Below, piece by piece: positions 12,068 through 22,440 of a DNA stretch of 64,000 nt (the stretch's first letter is position 1; each line of letters opens with the position of its first letter). The stretch comes from Prorocentrum cordatum. Its lineage: Eukaryota; Sar; Dinophyceae; Prorocentrales; Prorocentraceae. Below the pieces are notes generated by a model. The model had not been told where the DNA came from, searched no databases, and saw only the letters and a list, made by a program, of their open reading frames with translations. The translations under genes were made by a program, and so were the position numbers. The stretch is taken from the NCBI GenBank assembly GCA_963575745.1, contig CAUYUJ010014188.1:163501-227500 (forward strand). The letters are read 5' to 3'.

Positions 12068-15000
12068 CTAAGCGGTCATGTCGAGCAAAGCTTCCACACC
12101 TGCTTCAAAAGATTCTACCAGAGACAGTAACCCGATACCTACCAAGTCGGAGTGCGCAGACCTTGCGGTCAGTCCAGTGCGCCCCTCCGCTTCGACATCG
12201 GTCTTGAAAACCTCACATACCTTACCAACAGAGGCCCACGTCTCCTGTGTCAGTTGGCGGAACTCATGAACGGGTGAAGGCGTCGCAGAAGTGAGCTCAA
12301 AGGACGACTCACTTGCTTCGGTGTCGTCGCAAATCACCAACGCGGACTCCAAGGGGCCTACAGAATTGTTGCACGCGAGACCCGCAATTCTCACCGCTGA
12401 GAACACCAAAGCCGCCCACTTCCAGCTCTTGCAGATAACGACGATGCCGCCCAAGAGAAAGGACTGCTCGTGGTCCACAGCCCCGCCGCCAACATACATG
12501 TAGACACGCTCTTGCCCTTTTCCTTGATGGCTGTAGCTATGCGTCCGGACTGGCAGGCTTTGTTGAACCACAGGTCACCATCGTCCTCTATGACCCGCAT
12601 TTTATGCAGTTGTCTCCTCACCCGCGCATGCAACACGAGATCATTCTCCAGCGCGAAAGACAGAAACCACGCCAGGCTGCAAAGTCCTGTTATAGCGCTC
12701 TCGACCTCCAGCCCAGCGTGAGCATGAAGAAATGGAAAGCAGAGGCGCGTCACGCCTTTGCTCTCTTCGGAGCTCACCTCTGCGGTGGCGCACGGCAGCA
12801 ACAAATGGCCGAACCTCAAGGCAGGCAGCCAATTCATCACGTCCACATCGCACTTCACCTTGTCGTGCATCTCCTGCACGTTCCATCGCTCGGCTGCCGC
12901 TCCAGGGCCCAAATCCCGCAGCGACCTGGTAGACGCGCGCACGAATTGCGCCATAGAGGTGCCTGCGCCCGCAGCTTGCGCTAGGACATCATCGAAGGAT
13001 TTGTAGTCGCTGCGTCCCTGGCCGACAGTTGGCAAGTTGGGAATCTGGTTCCGCTCCAGCTTCCACCACACATCATTAGCGATGCAATGCACACGACGAA
13101 CAGCATCAGACAGAATATGAACCGCAAAGCAATCGTGACACGACGCTTCTATAGTCGAGCGTTCTTCGAGCATGCCCCACGGCAAGTTGTTCCTCCAGAT
13201 ATAGTCGTTCCGGCGCTTCGCGTACTCGGAGCAAAACTCGTCCTTCGACCTTCCGTTGACACACTCATGGCGAGCCTCGCAAGGCTTTCCTGGATGCCCG
13301 AAGGGTTGTACCTCGACCCACATACAAGTCTTCATCACCCCGCGCGTCAAGTTGATGTACTCTTGGTTCAAGTTCCTTTGCGTCCCAGCGTATTGGTCCT
13401 GAGCACGCACTGTGCGACGATGCCGTACACAGTGAACTATAGGGACGCTCTCCCCCCTCACATTCAAAGGGAGCGACGCTTGCACGACCCCTGGGCCCAA
13501 ACCTGAGTCATCGAAAATAGCTTGCATCAAGCAACACAGCGGGATCGCTGACCTGCTCAGAGGCATGATGATCAGCACCGTGGGTCGTGGGAAGGCTTGC
13601 CCCTCCGCCTGAAGATTGCGATGCGCACACAAATCTGCAGCAACGGCGTGACATAAACATTCGAAAAAGAGAGCGTGCCAGCCGACTTCATCACTGCCCC
13701 GCACTGGACTCCTCCACCACTGGCCGCCGTCGTAGAATACGTGCTGCAATTTAGTATCACGAGCTACAGAGGCGTCGGAAGCAAATGTGCTGGCGAACTC
13801 AAAACAGTACGCCACGTACTTGCACACGTTCTCGCCGCACCTCTTGCAAACGTCGAGGACTGCATTCTCGGCTTTCAAGCACCATTCATACCACGGACGG
13901 GCCTCAGGGACGGCCGCGCTGCCTGTCGGAGCGGACTGCATGGGCGGAGCTACGCTCACTGCCAACGCGGTGTAATCCTCGCCATCACCTTCCAGGCCAT
14001 GCGGAGCGAAAGGCAACACGCCTTCCGGACTGTCGGAACTGACGGTGGAGCGGGCATGTCGGCCACCGAAATCTTCCACTCTCTGATGCTGATCCCCCAC
14101 CATGAGCAGTGTCTGTACAGACACGTTCGCCAAAGCAGCCACAACTTGGGAAACGTCGTAGGACTCAAACTCTTCCATGCAGAACAGGCTGATGTCCAAG
14201 CGATTCAACAAACGGTTCTGGTAGCCTTTGATGGCTCCCGCTCGCCACTTTACGAAATAATCCATTGTGGACACGATGAGGTAACCGTTGGTGCCTTCTT
14301 GGATGACGTTCTCCAAGAGCTCCGACCTTCTCCGCTTGATGGCGAAAATCTGTCGCATGCGTTGGCGAGCAAGGTCGCGAAACACCTCCAACGCCGCGAA
14401 CTCCGCGTCCCCAATCACTTTGGATGCGGCCGCTGGCAAGTCATTCCAAGACATGCGGAACGCCATGAGACTCTCATATGCAGGCCGTAACTGCAAGATT
14501 TCCAGCTCCTGCACCTGTGCGCGCAGGAACTGCACCTGATCATTCACCAAATGCGCAACCTTATTTTCCCATGTGTTCAACGCCGCAGGGGCATCTGAAG
14601 GCCGACCCAGCCAAATGACTCGGGGCCCGAAATCAGAAGCCACGAACACCTTGTTGAGGAAATCTGGACCTTGTAATATGGAGTCGCGCAAATTGCGCGA
14701 AGGAGTCACGATCACCACTGCGCCATTTTGTTTGTTGACGTGCTGCAACGCTGTCTCCACCAGCACGGCCAGGAGTAGCGACTTCCCAGTACCTGCGAAA
14801 GCCTGGATCATAAGGTAATGATTGTCCGAGGCATTGATGATCTCCAAGCAACGCTTCTGATCGTCCGACAGCTGAATGCAGCGCCTGCGCAACACCGACT
14901 CCATGAAAGGAGACGATGGAGACACTCTGTTCTGAAGCACCTTCCCAACTGCGACTGACGAGGCAGACCCAGGTTGCATGATGGAAAACGCCGCCCGCAA

Positions 15001-16329
15001 AGCGCCGAGGCCCAGAGTATGCTCCACAGTAGCGCTGCGGACAAGAGCATCGTGCTGGTGGAGTCGATTGCCAACCCATTCCAGGAGAACGCCGAGATAC
15101 TCTCCCTCTTCAGCCACCTCTGGCTCCAGAGTGATGCGAGTAGCGTAATCTTTCTTCGGCGCAGCCGTTACGACATGAAGCGTTCCGCTCCGATGGGCGT
15201 TGTCCAGGATATCTGAGCTAACGTACGGGCTAGCAATGCGAGTGTCTCCACAGCCTGCGCTAAGCGCATTGTCCTGGTTGCCCATGAGGGACAATGCGCG
15301 CGTACTTATTATCCACAACATGCGATGCTTGTCAGTTGCGAAGTCGCCGTCGGCATCTACGCGCCAGCGTGCATCCCTGTCAGTGTACGTGTGCATGTTG
15401 CACACGATGGTAGCACTACCGAGATTGTCGTCGTGAACCTTCAGACGCACCACATCTTCGTTGCGAACAGACCCCGCCCGCAATTCGCAAAGCGACTTGC
15501 CCTTCGCAGCATGCAGCAAGGCCGGCACGATCTCGGACTCGATGTTGAACCTGGTCTTGCGAGCGACGCTGCTGGGCCCCAAGCCACAACAGTCCACGGA
15601 CATGTGCGCGGCGAACTTCACCAATCGGGCGCAACTGCACCGCCGAGCCACGATATCAGCGGGCGCAAAAACCGCGTCACCGCAAGCTTTCCAAGAAGTG
15701 CTGGGACGCTCGGGAGGGGGAGGCTCACTCGTACCGAACTGGGCGACGAGTTTCTTCATGCAGTTCGCCTCACCGTGGCCATCCTGCCTCTGCTTCTTGG
15801 CATGGTGAACGACCTTCTGCCTGAGGCCCTCCTCCGCGAACTCTATGGCTCTCAGGGCGTGCAATTTGACTGCGCAAATTAGCTGCGGCGGAAGACACTC
15901 CGCGATGTCTGCTGGGCGACGACGATATGGCGACGCTCGGTCGTTGCCATAAGCAACGGGAATGACCACCTCCTCCTCGGCACGTACTGCCACCCAAAAC
16001 TTCGACAAGTACTTCCCAGGCCCACTGTAGATGACGTCACCCTCGACACGCGGTAACCATGCACCACGAACTGCGAGAATGACGCGCGGAGTCTCTCTTG
16101 CATCCGAAAATTGGCAAGCGGCACGACCCTTGAGCAAAGAATTCGACCCATTCCGAGCAGGATGAGCGCAGCTAAATTCTGCATCTTGACTTCCCGACGG
16201 AACGCCATCAGGGAGCGATGCTCCAAACGTGTTCACCATGAACTCCTCGAAGTCCTTGCCCTCCTCCTGCTCGCTCCAAGGTGCCCCGGTTGCTAACAAG
16301 GTTACAAGAGCGCACGGGCACCTGTCCAT
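12068..16329 (-). CDS. Large SF1 helicase-like protein
   Basis: An open frame starts at 16422; I prefer the ATG at 16329 (MDRCPCALVTLL) because the same SFLAVGM-RC context recurs in both decayed copies. Residues counted from the 16422 frame: Walker A AFAGTGKS at 541-548, a motif II-like LFCMEEFES at 746-754 (Met in place of the usual Asp), motif III-like LMVGDQHQR at 773-781, and a motif VI-like YINLTRGVMK at 1022-1031. These fit an ATP-dependent superfamily 1 helicase. The N-terminal ~500 residues have no recognised domain. The long frame runs to 12391, but the conserved protein switches frame near 12500 and ends at 12068: the VDHEQ-x-x-L-x-GGIV segment is conserved at amino-acid level in the copy at 18.4 kb in that frame. 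So there is one frameshift, sequence error or small intron. Substrate and role are unknown. Confidence 0.7.
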
Positions 16330-16371
16330 GCCGACCGCGAGAAAGCTGAACGGCAGAAAAGCTTGATGATA

Positions 16372-16423
16372 GGCGGAGCTAAGCTCACAACCACACCGCA
16401 GCGCTGTGAGCCACGATGGCAAC
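16372..16423 (-). repeat. Spliced-leader-like relic, tandem pair, at the 5' end of the helicase gene
   Basis: Minus strand: GTTGCCATCGTGGCTCACAG, then CGCTGCGGTGTGGTTGTGAG, then CTTAGCTCCGCC. Each unit is 20 nt. It lies 43 bp upstream of the proposed start codon at 16329. Confidence 0.75.
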
Positions 16424-16606
16424 AGCGACTACAATTGAAAAGGAACTGTGGATGTCGGCCACTCATGAGGCCCTTCATGCTCCCAATACACATCTTCGGA
16501 CCCTCCCAGTGCCTCGCGCAAATGCGACGCAATCTCGGCAATGCACCGAACATGCAGACGCATGGGGCTCACTGGGGCTCACTGGCAAGGGTGCGAGACG
16601 GTGGCG

Positions 16607-17190
16607 GGGTACCCGAACGACTGAGCCCTGGAGGAACCCAACGACCCACGCACAAGGAGAGGCCCGAACGACTCCAACGACGACGGAGAACCCGAAAAAC
16701 TCGCTCCATGACAACCCCGAACGACTCACGCACACGGAGAGGCCCGAACGCCTCACACCAGAACGAGAGCCCCCGAACGACGCACACCAGGAAGATCCCA
16801 CATGTTTCTCACCCCACGACACGCCCGAACGACGAACAGACAAAGAAAGGCCCGAACAACTCACAGCAGGACGAAGGACTCCGACGACACAGACGACGAC
16901 GAACCCGAACGACTCACACACAAGGAGGGGCCCGAGTGACTGACGCCAGGAGGAGTGGCCCGAAGAACGCGCACCAGGACGACCCCGACCGACTCACATG
17001 CAAGAAAGCCCCCGAAGGACTCACACCAGGACGGGCAGCCCGAACGATTCACACCACAGATGCCCGAGCGACCCACGCCCATGGTGGGGCCCGAACGGAG
17101 CACACGAAGACGAAATGCGTAAATGACTCACATCATAAAGGATCCGAACGGCGCACACGCAATGGGGGGCCGAAGAACCTCACACGAGGA
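16607..17190. repeat. GAACGACTCACACC minisatellite, array 4
   Basis: About 20 degenerate units (for example CCCGAACGACTCACGCACAC), forward orientation, upstream of the helicase gene and its spliced-leader-like block. The equivalent position upstream of the deleted copy holds array 5. Confidence 0.92.
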
Positions 17191-17934
17191 CAGATATGTG
17201 GCCCGCCACACCGTACATGATGGGAGACCACAACGAATCACATACTTGCAACGCACAGAGGACTGAGCGCTGGCATCCTCTCGGGAGGCCCTGCGAGGCC
17301 TGTTTGAACCTGCAACCTTCGGAGAAACCTTATTCCTATTCTACATATTACATTTTGAACTATTTTGCCCCCGTCTCCTCGTTGCTTCTCCCTATCTTGA
17401 TCTGAGACCACTAGGCGGGTCCAGCTCCGCCAGCACGGTGCGGAACGCACAGCGAGCCTAATACACACGAACGCAGTATACAGAACATCGACTGTTTACA
17501 TCCACACCTGGCGGGCGCTCCATCGACCGCCCACGGCAGCGAGACGAGGGGTTCCAACTCTGTCGGGTGCTTCTGTGATGTACAAGTGTGGATGAGTGGG
17601 CTGTTCTGCGTGTTGGTTTTCCATGGATGAGCGCGCATGTATTGTGCAAGAGGATGAGAAGATGCATAACAGAGCGGGACGATGGCGCATGCGACCGCGC
17701 TGCAGGTACTCGGACGGTCTCCGCGACAACGATGCTGACACGAGGGCGAGGCCAAGGGAGCCAAAAGTGAAACATCATCCTGAGAGACAGCGGCGAGCCC
17801 GCACGGGTCATGGCCGATCTCACCAGCCTCAAGAACCCTGCCACATCGAGCCACAAAAATGAAGGCCGCGAGCGCTCCACTCGCTCTCCGGACTGAAGGC
17901 GCTACGACGAGTGCTCCCCCTGTCGTCGAACTGG
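17191..17934. other. No gene recognised
   Basis: Sequence between the minisatellite of one module and the GTC array of the next. A GCGAGGCCAAGGGAGCC patch at 17745 and short ORFs do not amount to a gene. Confidence 0.5.
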
Positions 17935-18180
17935 CGTCGGCGTCGTCAGCGTCGCCTTTCACGTTCACGTTGTAGTCGTCGACGTCGTTGTCTCCGCGAC
18001 GTCCACGACGAATCCTCGTCGTCGTCGTCGTCGTGGTCTTCGGCAACGGCGTCGTCGTCGTGGTCGTGGACGTCGTCGTCGTCGCCGTGGACGTCGTCGC
18101 GCGGTCATCGTCGGTGTCGCTGCCGTGGTCGTGCCCATCCTCGCCGCTTTCGACGTTGCCATGCCGCCGCCGTCAGGGTC
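17935..18180. repeat. GTC trinucleotide array beside the deleted helicase copy
   Basis: Imperfect (GTC)n, same orientation and same relative place as 11738-12005. Confidence 0.88.
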
Positions 18181-18249
18181 CCCGAGCAACATCACTGCTA
18201 GGCACCACCAACGCTCTTGCTTCGGCAATTCCGTAGCAGACCGCCTGGG

Positions 18250-19176
18250 ATTGAAAACGCATCCGCCAAGGAAAAACTGGCAATCCGCGTCGCACAGATG
18301 TTGCAGAGGCACCACGAAGATGATTATCTGGTCGGAATGGGTGACCCAGTCATCCATTCCAGTGAGACCTAGCGCCTGGAACTCAGCTGGACCACTTCAC
18401 CCAATGCACCCACGCGAAGAACCAAACGGACCTGCCGAATTGTGGCGCGAAAGAGGCGCCATCGTCACAGCGACATAGACCAAATCCTTCAGTGCAAGCT
18501 CGTGCGAGAAAAACGATGCCGCCGACAAGGCAGGGCTGCTCATGGTCCACTGCGCTTGATACGAATACCATGCTCATTTCTCGGCGCTGCTGCCGACATG
18601 GAGCGATCCGCTCCGAGAAGCTGCTTCCAACTAAGTGGGCTCACGTGAGGGTGAGCAATGACAGAATCTCAAAAACCTGCGCTACGCGCATTGCCCTGGA
18701 TGCCCATGTTCGACACTCCAGCGTACTTAGCATCCCCGCCATGCGATGCTGCACAGTTGCGCCGTCGCCCACGAAATCTACGCGCCAATAGGCGTCTTCG
18801 TCGGTGAACGGGGTCGTTGTGCTTTCATGGAAATACAAACTCGCGGCTACCTGAGCGAGGAGTTTCCCTCATGCAATTGAGGTCACCGCTGCTATCCTGC
18901 ATCGGCTTCTTCGTAATGTGGGCGACTGTGACCGCAACAGCCTACTTCGTGAACACCAGTGCTCTGGCGGCGTGCCGGTGGAGGTGCAGAACTAGCTCTA
19001 GCGGCAAACACTCCGCCATGTCTGCTGGGCGACGGCAGTGCGGAGACGACCGGAACTTGCCACCACAAAGAGCATGATCACCGACTCCTCGCCCTCTTCG
19101 CTCCAAATGAACAGGGCGGACCAGCACCTCTCCATGCCGACAGCAAGGAAACCTAGAGAAAAAGGCTTGTGCTCAT
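18250..19176 (-). pseudogene. Internally deleted copy of the helicase gene
   Basis: The 5' half matches the helicase N-terminal region: around 19000-19090 RRRPADMAECLPLELV corresponds to RRRPADIAECLPPQLI, and around 18690-18800 YWRVDFVGDGATVQHRM corresponds to RWRVDADGDFATDKHRM. The 3' part (18383-18577) matches the helicase C-terminus through VDHEQPCLVGGIV. The ATPase core is absent, as is most of the sequence between those two parts. Stops and frameshifts interrupt what remains, so no helicase can be made. The flanking spliced-leader-like block, minisatellite and GTC array are all preserved, so the whole module was copied and then deleted internally. Confidence 0.75.
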
Positions 19177-19229
19177 GGGCGGAGCTAAGCTCACAGCCGA
19201 ACCGCCATGCGGTAAACCAAAGTGACTAC
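19177..19229 (-). repeat. Spliced-leader-like relic, tandem pair, at the deleted helicase copy
   Basis: Minus strand units GTAGTCACTTTGGTTTACCG and CATGGCGGTTCGGCTGTGAG, followed by CTTAGCTCCGCCC. The first unit keeps GTAG-CA-TTTGG-T-A of the spliced leader. Confidence 0.72.
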
Positions 19230-19354
19230 AATAAACGACACCGCTGGGGCACTCCTGGGCGCTCCGTAGCCTTCGGAAATGGCCAGAACAACGCACGTGA
19301 ACACCTGCGTCAGCCCACGACAAGACTTCCGAGAAGGAAAACGAGGACGAAGAC

Positions 19355-19590
19355 GAAGAGCGGAACGACTCATTTCAGTTCTACCAGGGGTCGCGACTCC
19401 TTGCAGGACGATCCCGAACGTCTCACATACACGGAAAGGCCCGATCGACTCCCACTAGCCCCAATAGCCCGAAATGCTCACGCCGCGAGAAACCCGATCG
19501 ACTCACACACACGCACGAACCCAAACGACTCGCACCAGGGCGACGGGCCTGCACGACGGACACCACGACGAGCCTGAACAACTCCTCGCC
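19355..19590. repeat. GAACGACTCACACC minisatellite, array 5
   Basis: Short degenerate array (units such as CCCGATCGACTCACACACAC) upstream of the deleted helicase copy. Confidence 0.82.
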
Positions 19591-19694
19591 CTCCTCGCTC
19601 CAAAGGGCCCCTTATGCAAGGCAAAGTATCAGGGCGTACCAGCACCTCCCCATGCCGACAGCAAGGAAACTTAGACAAAGGATCTTGTGCTCAT
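19578..19694 (-). pseudogene. Third, very short copy of the helicase 5' end
   Basis: The segment holding CCATGCCGACAGCAAGGAAA repeats the first ~40 codons seen at 19090-19160. The surrounding 19577-19970 aligns with 19090-19450, so about 0.5 kb has been tandemly duplicated (relic to relic distance 518 bp). Nothing beyond the start region is present. Confidence 0.65.
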
Positions 19695-19747
19695 GGGCGG
19701 AGCTAAGCTCACAGCCGAACAGCAATGCTGTACGCCAAAGTGGCAAC
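19695..19747 (-). repeat. Spliced-leader-like relic, tandem pair
   Basis: Minus strand units GTTGCCACTTTGGCGTACAG and CATTGCTGTTCGGCTGTGAG, followed by CTTAGCTCCGCCC. Belongs to the 0.5 kb tandem duplication. Confidence 0.75.
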
Positions 19748-20434
19748 AGCGACGACAACGCTGGGGCACTCCTGAGCGCTCCGTAGCTATCGGCACTGGC
19801 CCGAACCACGCAGGTGAAAACCTGCGTGACCGCGCGACAAACACCTAAAAAGGAAAAAGAGGGAGAAGACCAAGAGCGAGACGACCAATTTCAATTCTAC
19901 CAGAGGCCACGACTCCTTGCACGGCGATCCCGAACGTGTCACACACACGGAAAGGCCCCCCGATACTATCCCCTGACACTCGGAACACCTGCAACGCCAG
20001 AAAACTAGACCCCAGGCCCCTGGACGCTGGGAAGAGGCAAAGGACAACGTTAAACTTCTGTGCATGTCTGTCTGTGCATTCGTGGTGTGTGTCGGACCGC
20101 CGACGATTTCTGCGTGTTTCTGTATTGGATACATGCGTGTATAGATGAAGGGAAATCAATGCTCTGTTGTTGCAATGACGATGGATTTTGCCACGAAGCT
20201 CTCAAAAGTAGCCAGTCTCTGAGACATGTCGCGCTCACCGCCGTGCCCGCAGGTCACCGAACGCTAACCGCCACGACGACCTGCTGACACGAACGCGGGG
20301 CGACTGGAGAAGAATGGCACTCACAGGAGATGCAAACATGAAGATCTCGTAGCGGTGCTCGGCCACGTGCGGCATTTGCGCACGCAAGCCACCTCGTGCC
20401 AACAAAAACACAGGAAGCGCGTGCGTTACAAATA
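19748..20434. other. No gene; duplicated module flank
   Basis: The first part (to about 19970) is the duplicate of 19236-19450, including CTGGGGCACTCCTG and GGCCACGACTCCTTGCA. The remainder is unique with no supported ORF. Confidence 0.55.
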
Positions 20435-20488
20435 GGCGGAGCGAAGCTCACAGCCACACTCCAATACTAAAAGCCAGGGTAGCAAGGA
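20435..20488 (-). repeat. Spliced-leader-like relic, tandem pair
   Basis: Minus strand: CTTGCTACCCTGGCTTTTAG, then TATTGGAGTGTGGCTGTGAG, then CTTCGCTCCGCC. The downstream flank GGGAAAGATCGCTGG is shared with the copy at 21804. Confidence 0.68.
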
Positions 20489-20514
20489 CAACAGCGCTGG
20501 TCGGGAAAGATCGC

Positions 20515-20680
20515 TGGTTTCGACGACGTCGACCCTCAGCCATGTACTACAACGACTCCTACTCCGACTACTACGACGTCTCCTAGTGTGATTACTCCCA
20601 CTACTACTTCTACTCCTACTAGGAAGTCGCCTACAACTACTCCTGCTACTACTCATCGCACTACTGCTGCTCTGCCTCAC
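20515..20680. repeat. ACT/GAC trinucleotide-rich stretch
   Basis: Imperfect ACTACGACTCCTACTCC-type repeat, in the position where other modules carry a GTC array. Confidence 0.7.
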
Positions 20681-20689
20681 ACCACGGAA

Positions 20690-21045
20690 AGGCCGAAGGA
20701 CTGGCGCCACAAGGAGGGGCCCGAACCGCTCACACCAGGACGAGGCGCCCGAACGACTGACACCACCACGACGAGCCCGAAGGACTCACACCGCGACGCG
20801 GGCCCCGAACGACTCACACCACGATGCCCCGAACGACTCGCACAGGGAGGAGGGGCCCGAACGGCTCACACCAAAGGACGGGCCCGAACAACACACACCA
20901 CGTGAAGCCCGAACGACTCACACCAGGACGAGGAGCCCGAACGACTCACGCCACGAAGACCCCGAACGACTCACACCAGGAAGAAGGGCCCGAACGACTC
21001 AGACCAGGCAAAGCACCCCCAACGACTCAAACCACGAGGAACGCT
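20690..21045. repeat. GAACGACTCACACC minisatellite, array 6
   Basis: About 13 well-preserved units with CCCGAACGACTCACACCA core and GGACGAGGAG spacers, spacing about 24-28 bp. Confidence 0.93.
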
Positions 21046-21230
21046 TTCTCTCCCTGCTCCTTCGCCTCGTCCTTCTCCCGCTCCCCCCACAAAGAAAATG
21101 TGCACCGAGGCAAGAGGAAGGAGGAACAGGGGCGATAGAAAGGGGCCCTGCGGACACACGCTTGACAAACGCCACGGTCGGCATGCTTCGCGAGAGTTGC
21201 TGCTGTGAAATGAGCTGTGACACCCGCTCT
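21046..21230. repeat. Dispersed repeat family P, copy 1
   Basis: Begins in a CTCCCTGCTCCTTCGCCTCG pyrimidine tract and continues through AGGGGCGATA, GGACACACGC and GGTCGGCATGCTTCGCGAGA. The same order of blocks occurs at 22220-22430. Confidence 0.75.
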
Positions 21231-21803
21231 TCAGCCAGAACGCGGGCAATCGTCGTCATCGCCGTCGAGAGAAGGCGGACGCGGCAAGGGGGATGATGGT
21301 GGTCACCTCGTCCCCCGTGAACCGCCAGCCCCCCCCAAAAAAGTGGACCGCTCGGGCGTCTGTCCCAGAAGCCAAAACTGAAACATTCCTCCAGGCCGCC
21401 TCAGGACGAATTGAGGCCCAGTTCCTCCCGCAGCCGCACTGCGGGGGCGCCAACGGGCGCGGGGGGGCGGCGGTGTCGCCAACGCGCAGTTGGTAACTGT
21501 CCTCCTCCTCCCCCAGCATCATAGCGATGAGGGTAATGATGAGCATCCTACGATGATGAGGCCCCGGGTCCCGTCCACGAGTCCCGAACCCCGCCCTGGG
21601 CCGCGGGCCAGACCCCCCGCCCACCATGGACTCTCAACTGCGTCCGTACTATATATACATGTATATATATATATGTATATATATGTATATATATATGTAT
21701 ACGTATGTATACCGACATAAAATACAGCTGACTATATACATGCACGTCTACACACAGTATGTATACCATATATGCTGCTGGCATACTGAAGCACGCGTGA
21801 TCG
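21231..21803. other. No gene; TA-rich microsatellite at 21648-21712
   Basis: GC-rich unique sequence up to about 21640, then a TATATACATGTATATATA array. Short ORFs on either strand show no domain. Confidence 0.6.
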
Positions 21804-21856
21804 TGGGCGGAGCAAAGCTCACAGCTACACTGACATACTGTGAGCCAGAATGGCAA
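21804..21856 (-). repeat. Spliced-leader-like relic, tandem pair, best preserved
   Basis: Minus strand: GTTGCCATTCTGGCTCACAG, then TATGTCAGTGTAGCTGTGAG, then CTTTGCTCCGCCC. The first unit differs from the spliced-leader core at two bases plus one inserted C. Confidence 0.78.
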
Positions 21857-21956
21857 CAACGACAACACTGGACGGGAGAGATCGCTGGACTCGACGACGA
21901 CCGCCCTCTGTCTTGCCTCCCAACCCCTTCGCTCCCTCCACCTCCTCCGGCTCACA

Positions 21957-22170
21957 CAACGACGGCACCCAACGACGCCCACCAGTCGTCGTCGTCATCG
22001 TCGTCGTCGTCGTCGCCGACGTCGTCGTCGTCATCGTCGTCGTCGTCGTCGCCGCCGCCTTCCTCGTCGTCGTCGTCGTCGTCGTCGACGTCGTCGTCGT
22101 CGTCGTCGTCGCGGTTGTGATCGTCGCCGACCTTGCGGTCGACATCGTCGTCGTCGTCGGGTGCGTCGTC
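21957..22170. repeat. GTC trinucleotide array
   Basis: Imperfect (GTC)n; all six frames are open as Val, Ser, Arg, Asp or Thr runs, none of which is a gene. Confidence 0.92.
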
Positions 22171-22219
22171 GATGTTCCGATCATTCCTGAGGTCGTCGTC
22201 TCCGCTAAGTCCCTCTTGC

Positions 22220-22440
22220 CTCCCACCGCTTTCTCTCCCTCCTCCTGCGCCTCGTCTTTCTCCCGCTCCCCCCAAACTCCCGCTCCCCCCGCATAAAGGA
22301 TGCACAAGGAGGCGGGACGAAAGAGGACAGGGGCGATATGCGGGGCCACGGGGACACACGCCTGATAAACACAACTGTCGGCATGCTTCGCAAGACGTGC
22401 TGTTATGAGATGGGCTGGTGGGGATACGCGAAACGTAAAG
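22220..22440. repeat. Dispersed repeat family P, copy 2, ending in GGGCTGGTGGGGATACGCGA
   Basis: Shares with 21046-21230 the pyrimidine tract, AGGGGCGATA, GGACACACGC and GTCGGCATGCTTCGC. Its right end GATGGGCTGGTGGGGATACG recurs at 41029 and, diverged, at 56397. Confidence 0.75.

Noticed and set aside
13937-13967. A further spliced-leader-like block (GGCGGAGCTACGCTCACTG)
   Set aside because: It lies inside the helicase coding region, and only the suffix half matches; probably coincidence of codons (SVAPPM).
3315-16422. Helitron (RPA-like protein plus helicase)
   Set aside because: No HUH replication initiator motif was found, and the helicase resembles SF1 types with GDQ motif III and not Pif1. 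No TC...CTRR termini were identified.
20690-21045. CRISPR-like array (regular short repeats with variable spacers)
   Set aside because: The repeat itself is degenerate, spacers are short and partly repeated, no cas genes are present, and the context is eukaryotic.
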